DNA from: Bacillus sp. S3 | Lineage (GTDB): Bacteria > Bacillota > Bacilli > Bacillales > Cytobacillaceae | Direction of reading: 5' to 3' | Assembly (NCBI RefSeq): GCF_005154805.1 | Contig: NZ_CP039728.1 | Span: forward strand, 1-64,000 | Length of the DNA: 64,000 bases | Made by a program: the position numbers and the translations under genes | Notes under the pieces: model-generated | What the model was told of the DNA's origin: nothing | What the model saw: only the letters and a program-made list of their open reading frames with translations | Databases searched by the model: none | Part shown: positions 42,339-52,468 of the stretch, one piece after another | Position numbering within the stretch: position 1 is the stretch's first letter | How the letters are laid out: each line of letters begins with the position of its first letter

Positions 42339-43550
42339 TTACAAATTGATTTGCAAGAAATCTTCCGATAGATTTCTATAATGTGTTCTAAATTCATATT
42401 TTTTTTGCCACTCTTCATTTTCAAAAACTTCAATTTCAGATATTTTATTTGTAAAATATAAATTTCTAGTAAAACCTCTGTATGGACGTACTATTATTTT
42501 TGCGATGGTTTCAATATCCGGATGACCATGTATACTTCCATTAGTTGAAATAAAGTAATGTTCAGAATCTATAATATTTAGCAATTCATTTCTAGTATTT
42601 CTTGCACTCCCATGATGAGATACTTTAATGGCGTCAAAAATTATAGGAAGTTCTGTTTCTTTATATATTTTTTTTAATTGTGCCTCTACATGGGACGATA
42701 TAGAATCACCTAATAGTAATATTCTCTTGTTCATAAATTCAATTACACATGTTATAGAGCTTGCATTTATTTCATCTTGATCCTCCTGAAATATTGTTTT
42801 CGCTAGTTTTTCAGGATTATTTACTATAGATGTATCTTTTACTGAGCTAAAAAGATTATTGGGTCGTTTCATCAACGAAATGCACTCAATAGCATCATCA
42901 AAAATAACATCACCATTCAATTCAATTGTTGGGAACTTAATTTTAAGTTCTTTTTTCCAAATTTTTTTTAAGTTTTCCAATTCACCTAAAGTTGGACCAA
43001 GAACGGTAACTTTTACACTATCATTTATCCAAATTGGTTCTTCTCCTTTGAAAGAAATAGCATGATTATTAAAACTATAATTCCATTTGTATCCATAATG
43101 ATATAAATTGGCAGCAAGACGAGAACCCTGCTTACCACTTGTATCAGTTGGATTACTTGTACGATTTTTCTCTACTACTATTGAATTTCTATTTATATGA
43201 AGTCTTTCTTTTTCCGTTAATTTTTTATCGGTCTCTACCATTTCTAAATGTCTATAACTATTATGCCAAACCTCTCCTACATTAATAATATTCGGAGAAG
43301 ACGCAACTCCATTTTCCTCAAAAAAACGAATTCCACCACTAATATGGTCTTGATCAATATGTGTTACAATAATTAGATCTAGCTTTTCATTATTGGCATC
43401 CATTTTACTAAAATGATTTTTCACATGTTTTTTATATGTGTTACTATATCCAAAATCCACTAAAACATTGGTGATGCTTTCCCCCACACATTTAATTAGA
43501 AAACAATCACCATTTCCTGCTTCAAACATAAATACTTGAAACTGGTTCAT
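42339..43550 (-). CDS. Metallo-beta-lactamase-fold hydrolase effector (ComEC/Rec2-like MBL)
   Basis: 403 aa from ATG 43550 (GAGGTA upstream). MBL motifs: IIVTHIDQDHISGG (HxDxDH), later ILLLGDS and VSHHGSARNT, matching the stand-alone MBL domain related to ComEC. It is the first gene of the operon, and its partner protease starts 20 bp after it. In ABC-3C/Lamassu systems such MBL proteins act as nuclease or hydrolase effectors. The substrate is not known. Confidence 0.87.
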   Translation of the reverse strand: MNQFQVFMFEAGNGDCFLIKCVGESITNVLVDFGYSNTYKKHVKNHFSKMDANNEKLDLIIVTHIDQDHISGGIRFFEENGVASSPNIINVGEVWHNSYRHLEMVETDKKLTEKERLHINRNSIVVEKNRTSNPTDTSGKQGSRLAANLYHYGYKWNYSFNNHAISFKGEEPIWINDSVKVTVLGPTLGELENLKKIWKKELKIKFPTIELNGDVIFDDAIECISLMKRPNNLFSSVKDTSIVNNPEKLAKTIFQEDQDEINASSITCVIEFMNKRILLLGDSISSHVEAQLKKIYKETELPIIFDAIKVSHHGSARNTRNELLNIIDSEHYFISTNGSIHGHPDIETIAKIIVRPYRGFTRNLYFTNKISEIEVFENEEWQKKYEFRTHYRNLSEDFLQINL

Positions 43551-44151
43551 AAAAAGTACCTCTATCAATAAATTTTTGAAGAATAATATAACAAATACTT
43601 ATTTAGTTAACTCTGTTTTAAACATTAAGCTATTAGTTTAAAGCAAACATATTTTAAATAGAGAATAGGAATTATAAAAATATCTTAAATATATCCCACT
43701 TATATTAGTTATATTCTACCATCAAATGTGGGGTACAAGTATATTTAAACCCAGAATTCACCAAATTAGTAAAAAGGTTTAATATTATAAAAAGATTGCT
43801 TTGGCAAACCCTGTACCTATTTTATAAATCTTAATTCACCAAAAATTGTATATTGCCATTAAAAAGTGCCACTAGTGCCAAATTTTAGTGCCGCCTGTGA
43901 CAAAATTGAGTGCCACTCTTGCCATCTTGAGTGCCATGACCTTTTGCCCAACTTACCAATTCCGGATATAATACATTAAACGAAACAGAGGATTATTGAT
44001 GAAGTGGTACCGTTTATGAAAGAGGAATAGATGAGAAAACTAAAAATGCGCAGCTGTTAGAAGAGATAGATGAGTTAAGGCATAGAATTAAAGAATTAGA
44101 GGCTGGAGAACCGGTCACTAAGAGAAATATAATTATCCAATATTTTTAATT

Positions 44152-44187
44152 CCCCCTACCTAACTAAACTGGTAGGGGGATTTTTTT
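44152..44187 (+). terminator. Strong terminator inside the IS21 left end
   Basis: CCCCCTACC/GGTAGGGGG perfect 9 bp stem followed by seven T residues on the plus strand. A short reading frame without a start codon (44015-44149) lies before it. It may shield the transposase genes from outside antisense transcription. Confidence 0.8.
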
Positions 44188-44227
44188 AAAGAATCCCAAC
44201 CTACCTTGCGGTAGTGGTGTCAGAAGT

Positions 44228-44971
44228 CTATTCTTTTATTCCATGTCTTTCCCTCATAGACGTTTCCCCATCTATGAATATATTATATGAATCATGGATA
44301 ATCCTATCGAGAATGGCATCTGCGAGGGTACCCTCTCCAATCTTTTCATACCATCCTTGAATATCGAATTGAGAACAGAAAATAGTAGAGGCGACCTGAT
44401 GGCGCGATTCTACTATTTCCAAAAGGTCACGCGCCTCATTTTCCCTAAGGGAAGTAAGTAGCCATTCATCCAAAATAAGCAGATCCGCTTTCTTATATGC
44501 CTTCATTACTTTCTTATAGTTTCCCTCGCCTCGAGCAATAGCCAGTTCCTCAAGTAAATCGGGAAGACGGACATATTTAACTGTGTAAAACTGGCGACAT
44601 GCGGCAATTCCAAACGCGCAGGCAAGATAGGACTTGCCGTTCCCTGATGCACCTTTGATGATTAAATTGTGTTTCCCCTGAATATAATCACCAGATGCAA
44701 GCCTAAGGATTTGAGTCTTATCGAGCCTCCGGTCTGCGTGGTACTCAATATCTTCTATGCAGGCTTGGGGATAACGGAAGTTAGCCCCCTTGATGATCCG
44801 ATCTAGCTTATTGTTTTTGCGGCGTGACCATTCGATGTCGACAATCAAAGCGAATCTGTCTTCGAAGGGGAGCTCGTTGAACTGTTCATTCCGCAGTTGT
44901 TCATGGAATTGTTCTGCCATTGCACTTAAACGCATTTCGTGTAATTTGGTTAATGTGCTTTCGGTTGTCAT
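44228..44971 (-). CDS. istB: IS21 transposition ATPase IstB
   Basis: 247 aa AAA+ protein related to DnaC. Walker A IIKGASGNGKSYLAC near 100-115, Walker B LLILDEWLL near 160, and a C-terminal ADAILDRIIHDSY. It assists IstA in target capture. Start overlaps the istA stop (ATGA). Confidence 0.95.
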   Translation of the reverse strand: MTTESTLTKLHEMRLSAMAEQFHEQLRNEQFNELPFEDRFALIVDIEWSRRKNNKLDRIIKGANFRYPQACIEDIEYHADRRLDKTQILRLASGDYIQGKHNLIIKGASGNGKSYLACAFGIAACRQFYTVKYVRLPDLLEELAIARGEGNYKKVMKAYKKADLLILDEWLLTSLRENEARDLLEIVESRHQVASTIFCSQFDIQGWYEKIGEGTLADAILDRIIHDSYNIFIDGETSMRERHGIKE

Positions 44972-46524
44972 TTATCTTTCCTCCCATAGTAGGCTGCGCC
45001 TCTTACAAAACCATGCGTAAAGTCTTGGTCGACTTTATCAACATCAGTAGTTCGAGTGGCAGAAGTATTCAATTTATCCTGTCCGGTCTTTAAAATGGTT
45101 TTAATACTATTAAGATTAGGCCTTGGCGAATATGAGAATGCCCGTTTACAAGCAGATTCTAGACGTTCAATGGAATATTGATCGGCCAGTTTGGTCAGCC
45201 CCATGCATGACTTCAATGCCTGTTTTTCTACCTTATAGGAATTTAAAAGTGCATTAACCATCGCCAATGAATTGGGACCAACTGCTTCAGCCCATTTCAA
45301 GAAATAGTCCCGATTGAAATCAAGATACTGCTTGTGCTGAATCGGCATATGTTCCGGAATAGTAGAGAGCTGCCCATCCTTTCCCTCTAGCCTCATATGG
45401 GATGCAATTCTGAAATTCTTATAAAATATTTCTATGATTTTTCGGGTTATCCTTACATCGACCTCGTATTTGATAAATTCATAGGGAACCGAGTAATACA
45501 TTTTATCCACTATTATGTGATAATCATATTGTACGGTTGCCTTCTTCCAAGTTGCCAACTCGTACGGAGAACCAGGTAACGGAAGGAGCGCGAACTTCTC
45601 TTCCTCCATGAAGGCAGTTTGCCTGCTTCCGCTTTTCTTTTGAAAATCCTTCTGGTTGAACTCAGCCAATTTTTCCTTGATTGCCTTGTTCAATTCATTT
45701 AGGGTAAAGAATGTTTCATTCCGTAGGGAAGCGATAATCCAGGTTGAAATAATCCCCACAGTCCGTTCCACATTCGCTTTGTCCTTTGGTTGCCTTACCC
45801 TCGCAGGCATGATAGCTGTATGATAATGTTCCGCCATCTCCTGATATGTTCGGTTAATGACTGGATCCGTAGAAGATGCTTTAACAACCCCTGTTTTTAA
45901 ATTATCAGGGACAATCATTTGGGTAACTCCACCGAAAAAGTCAAAAGCGTGGAGGTGAGCGGTAATCCAACTGGCGGTGTCCATGGACACAAAGGCTTCC
46001 ACATAAGAATATTGACTGCACGGAAGTGCAGCTATAAATACATACGCAGGAATGGATTCGCCTGTAAGGGAATCCTTTAGAAATGCAGTTTGGCCGGCCC
46101 AATCGACCTCCATGATTTCTCCTGGCTTCCTCTTAATCCGCATCGTTGCCTTGGATACGGTCGCATAATTATGATAGAAGCGGCAAAACTGGCGGTAACT
46201 ATAGGGAATTTCCCTCCGTTGCCTACATGCTTCAGAATACTCATGCCATAACAGGGAAAGAGTAACACCACTTTTGGCCATTTCTTTGTGGATGTGCTCA
46301 CAGTCAGGCTGCTTCCTCAAATCCGACTTACCTTTTTCCGGATAGAGTACATTCTGAAGGTCAGTGTCAGTGAAGTCACCCTTAAGCGGCCAGGAAACCT
46401 GTAATTCATCAGCCCTTTTTATCACATTATTAACAGTATTGCGAGAACAACCGCAACTAGACGCAATACTGCGGTTACTGAGACCTTGGTCGTTCAATCT
46501 CAGAATTTCACGGTATTTGATCAC
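44968..46524 (-). CDS. istA: IS21 transposase IstA (DDE)
   Basis: 518 aa from GTG 46524, chosen because CAGGAGG lies upstream; earlier codons run into the terminal repeats. N-terminal HTH (YREILRLNDQGLSNRSIASS). The DDE core shows Asp in EVDWAGQTAF, Asp in VPDNLKTGV and Glu in KDKANVERTVG. The C-terminal Mu-transposase-like beta domain follows. Intact. Confidence 0.95.
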   Translation of the reverse strand: MIKYREILRLNDQGLSNRSIASSCGCSRNTVNNVIKRADELQVSWPLKGDFTDTDLQNVLYPEKGKSDLRKQPDCEHIHKEMAKSGVTLSLLWHEYSEACRQRREIPYSYRQFCRFYHNYATVSKATMRIKRKPGEIMEVDWAGQTAFLKDSLTGESIPAYVFIAALPCSQYSYVEAFVSMDTASWITAHLHAFDFFGGVTQMIVPDNLKTGVVKASSTDPVINRTYQEMAEHYHTAIMPARVRQPKDKANVERTVGIISTWIIASLRNETFFTLNELNKAIKEKLAEFNQKDFQKKSGSRQTAFMEEEKFALLPLPGSPYELATWKKATVQYDYHIIVDKMYYSVPYEFIKYEVDVRITRKIIEIFYKNFRIASHMRLEGKDGQLSTIPEHMPIQHKQYLDFNRDYFLKWAEAVGPNSLAMVNALLNSYKVEKQALKSCMGLTKLADQYSIERLESACKRAFSYSPRPNLNSIKTILKTGQDKLNTSATRTTDVDKVDQDFTHGFVRGAAYYGRKDK

Positions 46525-46882
46525 AAAAAAACCTCCTGTATAATGAATTTGCACAATAGTGTGCAAATTCATTATACAGGAGGTGGCACTGGCTATGGCA
46601 GAGGTGGCACTGAAATCTGTCAGAAGTGGCTCTGAAAAATGGCAGAGGTGGCACTTTTGAGTGGCAATATACAAAAATTGCTTTTGTGAATTAATTCATT
46701 TATATTTTTTGGCTGTATATTTAAAAATCGTTATGATTCATCGCTTAGTGGCTACCATGTAAAACCACTAATATGTATTCATATTCCTAAAAGCAGCTCA
46801 CTTCACTAAACCACCAAATAGTATGTCATATCTCTGAATAAAACTTAAAAAAATCATTTTATATTAAAAATGCGTATGCTAA

Positions 46883-46914
46883 ATAACCTTCCATATATAA
46901 TATTGGAAGGTTAT
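46883..46914. repeat. Perfect 11-bp inverted repeat beyond the tniB fragment
   Basis: ATAACCTTCCA and TGGAAGGTTAT separated by 10 bp. It lies downstream of the minus-strand tniB fragment with only three T after it, so it may be a weak terminator. The rest of 46679-47000 shows nothing recognisable. Confidence 0.5.
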
Positions 46915-47000
46915 CTGCTAATAGTTCAGTTTTTGTACTAAGTTATATTTTGGTTAGTCAGCTTGATTACGAAAGGGGAAATCGACCCTTTACTTCCCCC

Positions 47001-47513
47001 TCATTTTAGAGATTTTTTTTTCTGTTTATTAGCCTTTTCAACCCTTTTCAATTCGTTATCCCAATGTTCAGGAAGAAAGAAGTTTTCATCCATAAAGGGA
47101 TTTACAGCAAATTTACGGGATGATGTATTAATTCTACTGTAGGCTAAGTGTAAGTCTATCTCATCAATAGAATCCTTTCCTGATTTTAATGCAATAAGCG
47201 TGGCTTCCACCAAAATTTTCTTTATTGGCCGTTGTTTTCCCATTGTCGCATAATATATTTTATCCGATAATACCTGGTCGGAAAGAAGGGAACGGCTAGA
47301 AAATGGTAAAGCTTTATCTAAATTATGCATAAAACTTCTAAACAAAAACTTTTCATCTTCTGTTTCATACTCAAATGCCTTCAGTTCCTCTCTTAAAGAA
47401 AATCTATCATCCAATTGAGCATTTCGTTCAAATATATTTACAGACTCTGGCATTCCACATATAAGTATCGGAACGGAAGCATCTTCTGAAAAGGATTTTA
47501 ACCAATCTGACAT
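47001..47513 (-). pseudogene. C-terminal fragment of a TniB/TnsC-type transposition ATPase
   Basis: 170 aa beginning MSDWLKSFSEDASVPILICG and continuing with GMPESVNIFERNAQLDDRF, the sensor-1/arginine-finger region of TniB-family AAA+ proteins. About 130 N-terminal residues with Walker A and B are missing: the frame is stopped just upstream, where lipoprotein-gene sequence begins. It therefore cannot hydrolyse ATP. It is the only trace of the TnsABC core in the Tn7-like element. Confidence 0.75.
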
Positions 47514-47522
47514 TCTGCCCTT

Positions 47523-47951
47523 TTATCCCTCAATGATACTATCTAATGCTCCTTGTATTTCTGTTTCAAATAGAACGCTATCTGAATTTAAATCCTGTTC
47601 ATGTACGTAAAAAATCAGTATATTTCTCTTTTCAAACCTACTAAAAGAGACCAAATTCATCACCGCAGTCTTTTCGGCAAATTCCTTTGCACCATTCTTG
47701 CGGTCATTTTCTGATGCGAATTCATAAACAGAAAATGGTTTTCCACTTAATTCATACGTTCCAGGCTTCACGCTTTTTAATTTGGACCCGAAGATGTTTT
47801 CTCGTGGAAATTCGGCTTCCACTAATTTAACACCTTTCTCTTGTAACGCCCTTACAACTTCTTCTTCAGTAATATGAGAACTATCATTTACTTGTACAGA
47901 TTGACAGGAAACCAAGAACAACAGTAAACATAAAATAAAAATCTTCCTCAT
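47523..47951 (-). CDS. Small lipoprotein, unknown function
   Basis: 142 aa from ATG 47951. Lipoprotein signal MRKIFILCLLLFLVSC with a clean lipobox (LVSC). The mature part (EEEVVRALQEKGVKLVEA, YELSGKPFSVYEFAS) is typical of small surface lipoproteins of Bacillaceae chromosomes. It marks the left edge of the 13.7 kb chromosome-like block; the tniB fragment starts 10 bp after its stop. Confidence 0.75.
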   Translation of the reverse strand: MRKIFILCLLLFLVSCQSVQVNDSSHITEEEVVRALQEKGVKLVEAEFPRENIFGSKLKSVKPGTYELSGKPFSVYEFASENDRKNGAKEFAEKTAVMNLVSFSRFEKRNILIFYVHEQDLNSDSVLFETEIQGALDSIIEG

Positions 47952-48102
47952 TTCGTTCACCACACCCGAAAATTATATGTAAATTCGTAAAGAAGGAAGA
48001 TAAAGTCCTTCTTCCGCAAAATGGCCCTTATCTGACATAAATTACAATTTCGAGATACAGCTTTTAATTTCCTACCTTATTCCACAATTTGGACCTTAAC
48101 AT

Positions 48103-48139
48103 AAAGAAAGAGCGTAATTCTTGCTGCAGAATTGCGCCC
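48103..48139 (-). terminator. Terminator-like hairpin
   Basis: GAGCGTAATTC pairs with GAATTGCGCCC, followed by TTTCTTT on the minus strand. No minus-strand gene precedes it directly; the rest of 47952-48267 shows only the murG-like promoter region. Confidence 0.5.
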
Positions 48140-48267
48140 GTTTCTGGAAAAACAAGAAGCTCATATTTAATAAATTTTATTAAACAGCAATCCGGTTTTT
48201 TCCTTACCTTGCATCTCTTTATAAATTATAATGAAAGTATTAAATCTTATTATTAGGTAGGTACTAA

Positions 48268-49329
48268 ATGGATAAACAATCAATCGTATTTACTGGAGGC
48301 GGATCTGCAGGGCATGTTACTCCTAATATCGCCATCATAAATGAACTTTCAAAAGAAAAATGGACCATTCATTATATAGGATCGAAAAAAGGAATTGAAA
48401 AGGAACTAATTTCTGCAATGCATATCCCATATTACGGAATTAGCAGTGGGAAACTCCGGCGTTACATAGATGCAGAAAATGTAAAGGATTTGTTTCGTGT
48501 ATTAAAAGGTATTTTGGAAGCAAGAAAGCTTCTGAAAAAACTAAAACCTAAACTTGTTTTTTCAAAAGGAGGCTTTGTCTCTGTTCCAGTTATCATTGCT
48601 GCCAGTTCACTAAAAATACCAATATATATACATGAAAGCGATTTGACTCCAGGTTTGGCCAATAAAATTTCTCAGCGTTTTGCTACAAAAATCTTTACTT
48701 CCTTTGAAGAAGCAGCAAAGCATTTTCCAGCCCATAAAACGGTTGCCATCGGTTCTCCAATAAGGAGAGAGATTTTTTTAGGTGACAAGGAGAAAGGAAG
48801 AAAGTTTCTTGGTTTTAAGAAGGAAAAGCCCATTTTAACTGTAATGGGAGGCAGCTTGGGAGCAAAAAAAATTAACGAAACAATCAGGGATTCCCTAAAG
48901 GGGCTTACTTCCCAATACCAAATCGTACATCTATGCGGAAAAGGGCAAAAAGATGAGAGTTTAAATAGCATTACAGGTTACCAGCAATTCGAATACGTAA
49001 ACAAAGAATTACCTGATATCCTTGCTGCAACAGACACGATCGTTACAAGGGGAGGATCGAACGCCATTTTTGAATTTCTAGCTTTAAAAATCCCCATGTT
49101 AATTATCCCTCTGACAAAAAAACAAAGCAGAGGTGACCAAATTTTAAACGCAAAATCCTTTACGAAAAAAGGATACGCACTGACATTGGAAGAAGAAAAA
49201 TTAACAAAAACCAGTCTTATTCAATCATTGGAAAACCTCGAAAAAAGCAGGGGGAAAATTATAAGTTCAATGGGGTCTTCACCTATGGGTGACACGCTTT
49301 CTGTTTTGATAAAAGAAATTCAAAAGTAA
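48268..49329 (+). CDS. murG: MurG-like UDP-GlcNAc:lipid I glycosyltransferase
   Basis: 353 aa GT-B glycosyltransferase, full length for MurG. Motifs: N-terminal G-loop [45 protein letters not shown], and the nucleotide-binding [23 protein letters not shown]. It adds GlcNAc to lipid I in peptidoglycan synthesis. Bacilli often carry a second copy outside the mur cluster; this stand-alone gene is probably such a paralogue. AGGTAGGTA precedes ATG 48268. Confidence 0.92.
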   Translation: MDKQSIVFTGGGSAGHVTPNIAIINELSKEKWTIHYIGSKKGIEKELISAMHIPYYGISSGKLRRYIDAENVKDLFRVLKGILEARKLLKKLKPKLVFSKGGFVSVPVIIAASSLKIPIYIHESDLTPGLANKISQRFATKIFTSFEEAAKHFPAHKTVAIGSPIRREIFLGDKEKGRKFLGFKKEKPILTVMGGSLGAKKINETIRDSLKGLTSQYQIVHLCGKGQKDESLNSITGYQQFEYVNKELPDILAATDTIVTRGGSNAIFEFLALKIPMLIIPLTKKQSRGDQILNAKSFTKKGYALTLEEEKLTKTSLIQSLENLEKSRGKIISSMGSSPMGDTLSVLIKEIQK

Positions 49330-49361
49330 TCATTAACATAGTTTTAAACCCCGGCTACTTT

Positions 49362-49397
49362 TTAGGAGGAGTGACAGCATAGCTGTTACTCCCCTTT
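49362..49397. terminator. Terminator after the murG-like gene
   Basis: GGAGTGACAGC pairs perfectly with GCTGTTACTCC (49368-49378 with 49382-49392). The flanking T and A tracts are short. Confidence 0.65.
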
Positions 49398-49549
49398 AAA
49401 AAGCGTCTCTGCTTAATACATAAATGCGTCCGTTTATGGAACTACCTAAGGTATATGATTCCACTACAGCTCACTTAGTTAATTTTAGTCCAAATCCCCT
49501 ACTAGAAAGACTGAAAAACCGGAAATTTTACCAGTATTCTTCATTCGTA

Positions 49550-50527
49550 TTAATCTACCTTTAAAATAATCTTTCCGATGTTTTTGTTGTTCTCCATATG
49601 TTCATGTGCTTGTTGGATTTGATTAAAAGGAAAAACTTGATCAACAATCGGACGAAGCTTGTTATTGGCAAAAAGGTCTAGGGTTTTGGAGGAAAATTCA
49701 GTTGTCAGTGCTGCCTTGTATTCATCGCTTCTTGGTGTAAGCAATGTGCCAGTCAGCTGAATGCGTTTTGACAATAAATCCATTAAATTAACGTTCTCTA
49801 TATTTGCCCCTCCTAAAAGTCCAATTAACACCCAACGTCCATCTACTTTGATGCTCGAAAGATTCTTACTCCAATAGGATGCACCAATGAAATCAAGAAT
49901 CAAATCAACCCCCTGATTTTTGGTGATCTTCAATATTTCCTCATCAAAGTTCTGTTCCTTATAGTTTATACAAATATCCGCCCCTAATGACCGGCAAAAA
50001 TCAAGCTTCTCTTCCGATCCGGCTGTCGTTATGACATTCGCTTGACCGATTTGCTTCGCAAGTTGAATTGCTGCAGTTCCGACTCCACTCCCGCCAGCGT
50101 GGATCAGCACGTTTTCATTTGCACGTAATTGCCCAATCCAAAATAACGTTTGATAGGCGGTTAAAAACACTTCAGGAATAGCAGCAGCTTCCTCAAATGA
50201 GAGCTGTTCAGGAATCACCATCGCTCTGTCAGCCGGCATTACAACGTATTCGGCATAACCGCCACCATTCACAAGCCCCATAACGTGCGTACCAACCTCG
50301 ATTTCTGAACCTGTGCCTACTTTTTCAACAGTTCCAGCAACTTCTACACCTAAAATTGGATTGTCCAAATATCCCAAACTATTTTCTCGATTAATAATAT
50401 CCGTTCGGTTAACGGCTGATGCTTTTACCTTGATTAATAATTCCCCATCCTTTGGGTCTGGTTTAGCATGTTCTGTAATTTGTAATTGATCTGCACCGCC
50501 TGGTTGTTTTACAATGATTGCTTTCAT
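49550..50527 (-). CDS. NAD(P)H:quinone oxidoreductase, zinc-free MDR family
   Basis: 325 aa. The N-terminal GroES-like domain (KVKASAVNRTDIINRE, GVEVAGTVEKVG) and Rossmann domain with the NADPH loop HAGGSGVGTAAIQLAK are those of the PIG3/QOR type of medium-chain reductase; catalytic zinc ligands are absent. Expected to reduce quinones or enones in the cytoplasm. Single gene, GGGG-type ribosome site before ATG 50527. Confidence 0.9.
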   Translation of the reverse strand: MKAIIVKQPGGADQLQITEHAKPDPKDGELLIKVKASAVNRTDIINRENSLGYLDNPILGVEVAGTVEKVGTGSEIEVGTHVMGLVNGGGYAEYVVMPADRAMVIPEQLSFEEAAAIPEVFLTAYQTLFWIGQLRANENVLIHAGGSGVGTAAIQLAKQIGQANVITTAGSEEKLDFCRSLGADICINYKEQNFDEEILKITKNQGVDLILDFIGASYWSKNLSSIKVDGRWVLIGLLGGANIENVNLMDLLSKRIQLTGTLLTPRSDEYKAALTTEFSSKTLDLFANNKLRPIVDQVFPFNQIQQAHEHMENNKNIGKIILKVD

Positions 50528-50857
50528 GTTGAGCCCCCTGTGATATTTACATGATTCTGTATTAACTTTTAAAAAGTATTAAATAAAGAAAGAAGCTTAT
50601 CAGTATTTAAAGCATACCTTATTTATCCTTTGTTTTTTATATAATTTAATACTCCAAAATAACCCTTTTAATTTCTTCATAATCCGTCTCTTTTTATTCA
50701 ACAATCTGGCCCGATTGTTTAATAAGAGCAACAGTCGATTCTTCCACTAAACTGACTGTTGTTGAAGGATTTCCACAAAAATAAGCGTTAATTCTTAATA
50801 TAAGCGTTAATCCTTCTTGCACTAACCCGTTACTTCAATAACGAAAATAAATCCTAA

Positions 50858-51013
50858 TTACTTTATCCGCCTTGTTGACGAAATGTTATAAATTACCCCA
50901 GCTATCCCTGGAGGAATTATTATTAGATATTTTAAATGTTGAGGTAAAGTAAAAAAAAGAATGATTGAAATAATTGCCGCTGGGATATATAAAACTAAAT
51001 ACTTTTTTATCAA
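50858..51013 (-). CDS. 51-aa two-span membrane protein
   Basis: TTG 51013 with AAGGCGGTG upstream opens MIKKYLVLYIPAAIISIIL and continues with FFTLPQHLKYLIIIPPGIAG to a basic end (SSTRRIK). Two membrane segments around a Pro-rich turn. It is the only frame that looks coding between 50528 and 52230. Unknown function. Confidence 0.5.
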   Translation of the reverse strand: MIKKYLVLYIPAAIISIILFFTLPQHLKYLIIIPPGIAGVIYNISSTRRIK

Positions 51014-51434
51014 TAAAAAACACCGCCTTTTTTAATACAACCTAATTTTCCTATTATTTGCCGATTTTGTATAGAAGCTTTATCAAAAGTAACTTATTCA
51101 GCTATTCTGACTGTTAGTTCAATAAAAATAGCCACCAAAATGGCAGCTGGATCTTCAGGTAACGCACCTTTTACTTTAAGTGCAACTGTTCACAATCTTG
51201 TTTACACCTCAATAAACTCAATCCCTTAAAAGTGTTGTCCATGCAAAAAAACGCCTTCTTTTTAATAGAATGACTAATATATATTTCCTAAATTCAACTC
51301 TATATACACTTATCTGCTCTTTAAATGGAACATAAGGCCAAAATTAGTTCAGCAACAGCTATGGCAGCTGGCACACTGTCAATTTTGCTTCAAAAACAAC
51401 AAAAAAGCCCCCTGAATTAAGATGGTCTTATGAC

Positions 51435-51562
51435 CTCCTTCGCTTTAGCCGACGAAGTTAGCCGACGGGTAGGATGGCGAAAGAGTCTCTCATCCCTTCT
51501 GACATTGCAGAATTAACCCCAAAATAATGGGTCCTCTGTTCTCAGTTTTCCTGAGATTTGGC
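51435..51562 (-). ncRNA. Cyclic-di-AMP (ydaO/yuaA-type) riboswitch, orphan
   Basis: On the minus strand the conserved parts appear in order: a CTCAGG...CTGAG arm, GAGGACCCATTATTTTGGGG and TTAATTC (51510-51536), a variable stem, AGGGATGAGAGACTCTTTCGCC, then CCCGTCGGCTAAC and TTCGTCGGC (51449-51467). These match the ydaO class. Downstream on the minus strand lies only the 51 aa gene 420 bp away, with no potassium transporter or cell-wall hydrolase, so the regulated gene seems to have been lost. Other parts of 51563-52230 show nothing definite. Confidence 0.82.
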
Positions 51563-52230
51563 CGATATTCAATTTGTGATTTATGAGGATTATTCTACGC
51601 CAGCCATTAAACCTTTGTAAACATCTTAAAAGTACAAAATATATTCAAAATAAACCATATACATTCATATTTAATAGATTTTAGGGTGAAAACACTATTT
51701 TTTACAAAAATTCTCTGTATTTTGGTTATTGGTTATTTGGGCATATTCTTTGATTTCTTTTCATGAAATTAGATTCTTCCGCAATCGGCGCATTTCTTTA
51801 ATAAGAATGTGTCTTTTTATATTGGGCCATATTTTGAATAATTGATATAAGAATGGTCTGTCCAATGCTCGAAAAAGTATAAATATATATAACAAAGGTA
51901 TCCGAATAGGTCTATTCGTGATGCCTGTATACCTATGCATGTCATTGAAATATTAAGTGATTTACCTCCATAAATTTGGGTACAACAAAAGGAGGATTTT
52001 TACGCCACCTTTACTTCGGCAGATGGCACACCGTGTCGATCCACACCTTAGCAGCTGACATCACTGCCCTTAAAGAAGGAGGATGTAAGTTACTTTGAGA
52101 CTGCATCGCTAAAGTAACCAGAAGTGGAGTGTCGATATATAGAAAAAACACCATTCCGTGGAATGGAATGTGCTTAATTTAAATATTAGTATGGCACCAT
52201 AATAGCTGGGCTAAAACAAAATACTCTCCG

Positions 52231-52400
52231 TTATTTCCCAACAGGTCGGGTTTGGACGGAAGAAGAGCTAAAAAGATTGGGAGTATATGTATCAAAAATA
52301 ATTTGTGGATGATCTCAGATGAGATCCACTGCGATCTTCTGAGGGTGGGTGAAAACCACATTCCGCTAGCTAGCGGCCTAACAAAAGAAACACATTCGGG
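52231..52400 (+). pseudogene. Remnant of a PatB/MalY-type aminotransferase
   Basis: Two plus-strand frames give VWTEEELKRLG and then NNLWMISDEIHCDLLRVGENHIPLA. SDEIHCDL is the segment carrying the cofactor Asp of PatB-type cystathionine beta-lyase aminotransferases. Only about 55 residues with a frameshift remain; the PLP lysine region is absent. A decayed chromosome-derived piece. Confidence 0.7.
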
Positions 52401-52417
52401 TCCCATGCATCATACAA

Positions 52418-52451
52418 AAAGACACCGGTTCTGCTCTGAACCGATGTCTTT
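52418..52451. terminator. Bidirectional terminator
   Basis: AAAGACACCGGTTC pairs with GAACCGATGTCTTT (one mismatch), loop TGCTCT, with A and T tracts outside. It lies just downstream of the PadR gene. Confidence 0.8.
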
Positions 52452-52468
52452 ATTTAATATTCAAGGAT

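Larger units (their letters stand above)
43847..46673 (-). mobile_element. IS21-family insertion sequence (2,827 bp)
   Basis: Ends TGTATATTGCCA...TGGCAATATACA with subterminal TGCCA/GTGCCAC repeats at both ends, typical IstA-binding arrays. Flanked by a 5 bp duplication AAAAT (43842-43846 and 46674-46678). Encodes istA and istB, overlapping by 4 nt. It lies between the Lamassu-type operon and the tniB fragment, within the Tn7-like element. Confidence 0.93.

Noticed and set aside
44015..44149. Short charged reading frame in the IS21 left end
   Set aside because: No start codon in frame; probably a relic inside the insertion sequence.
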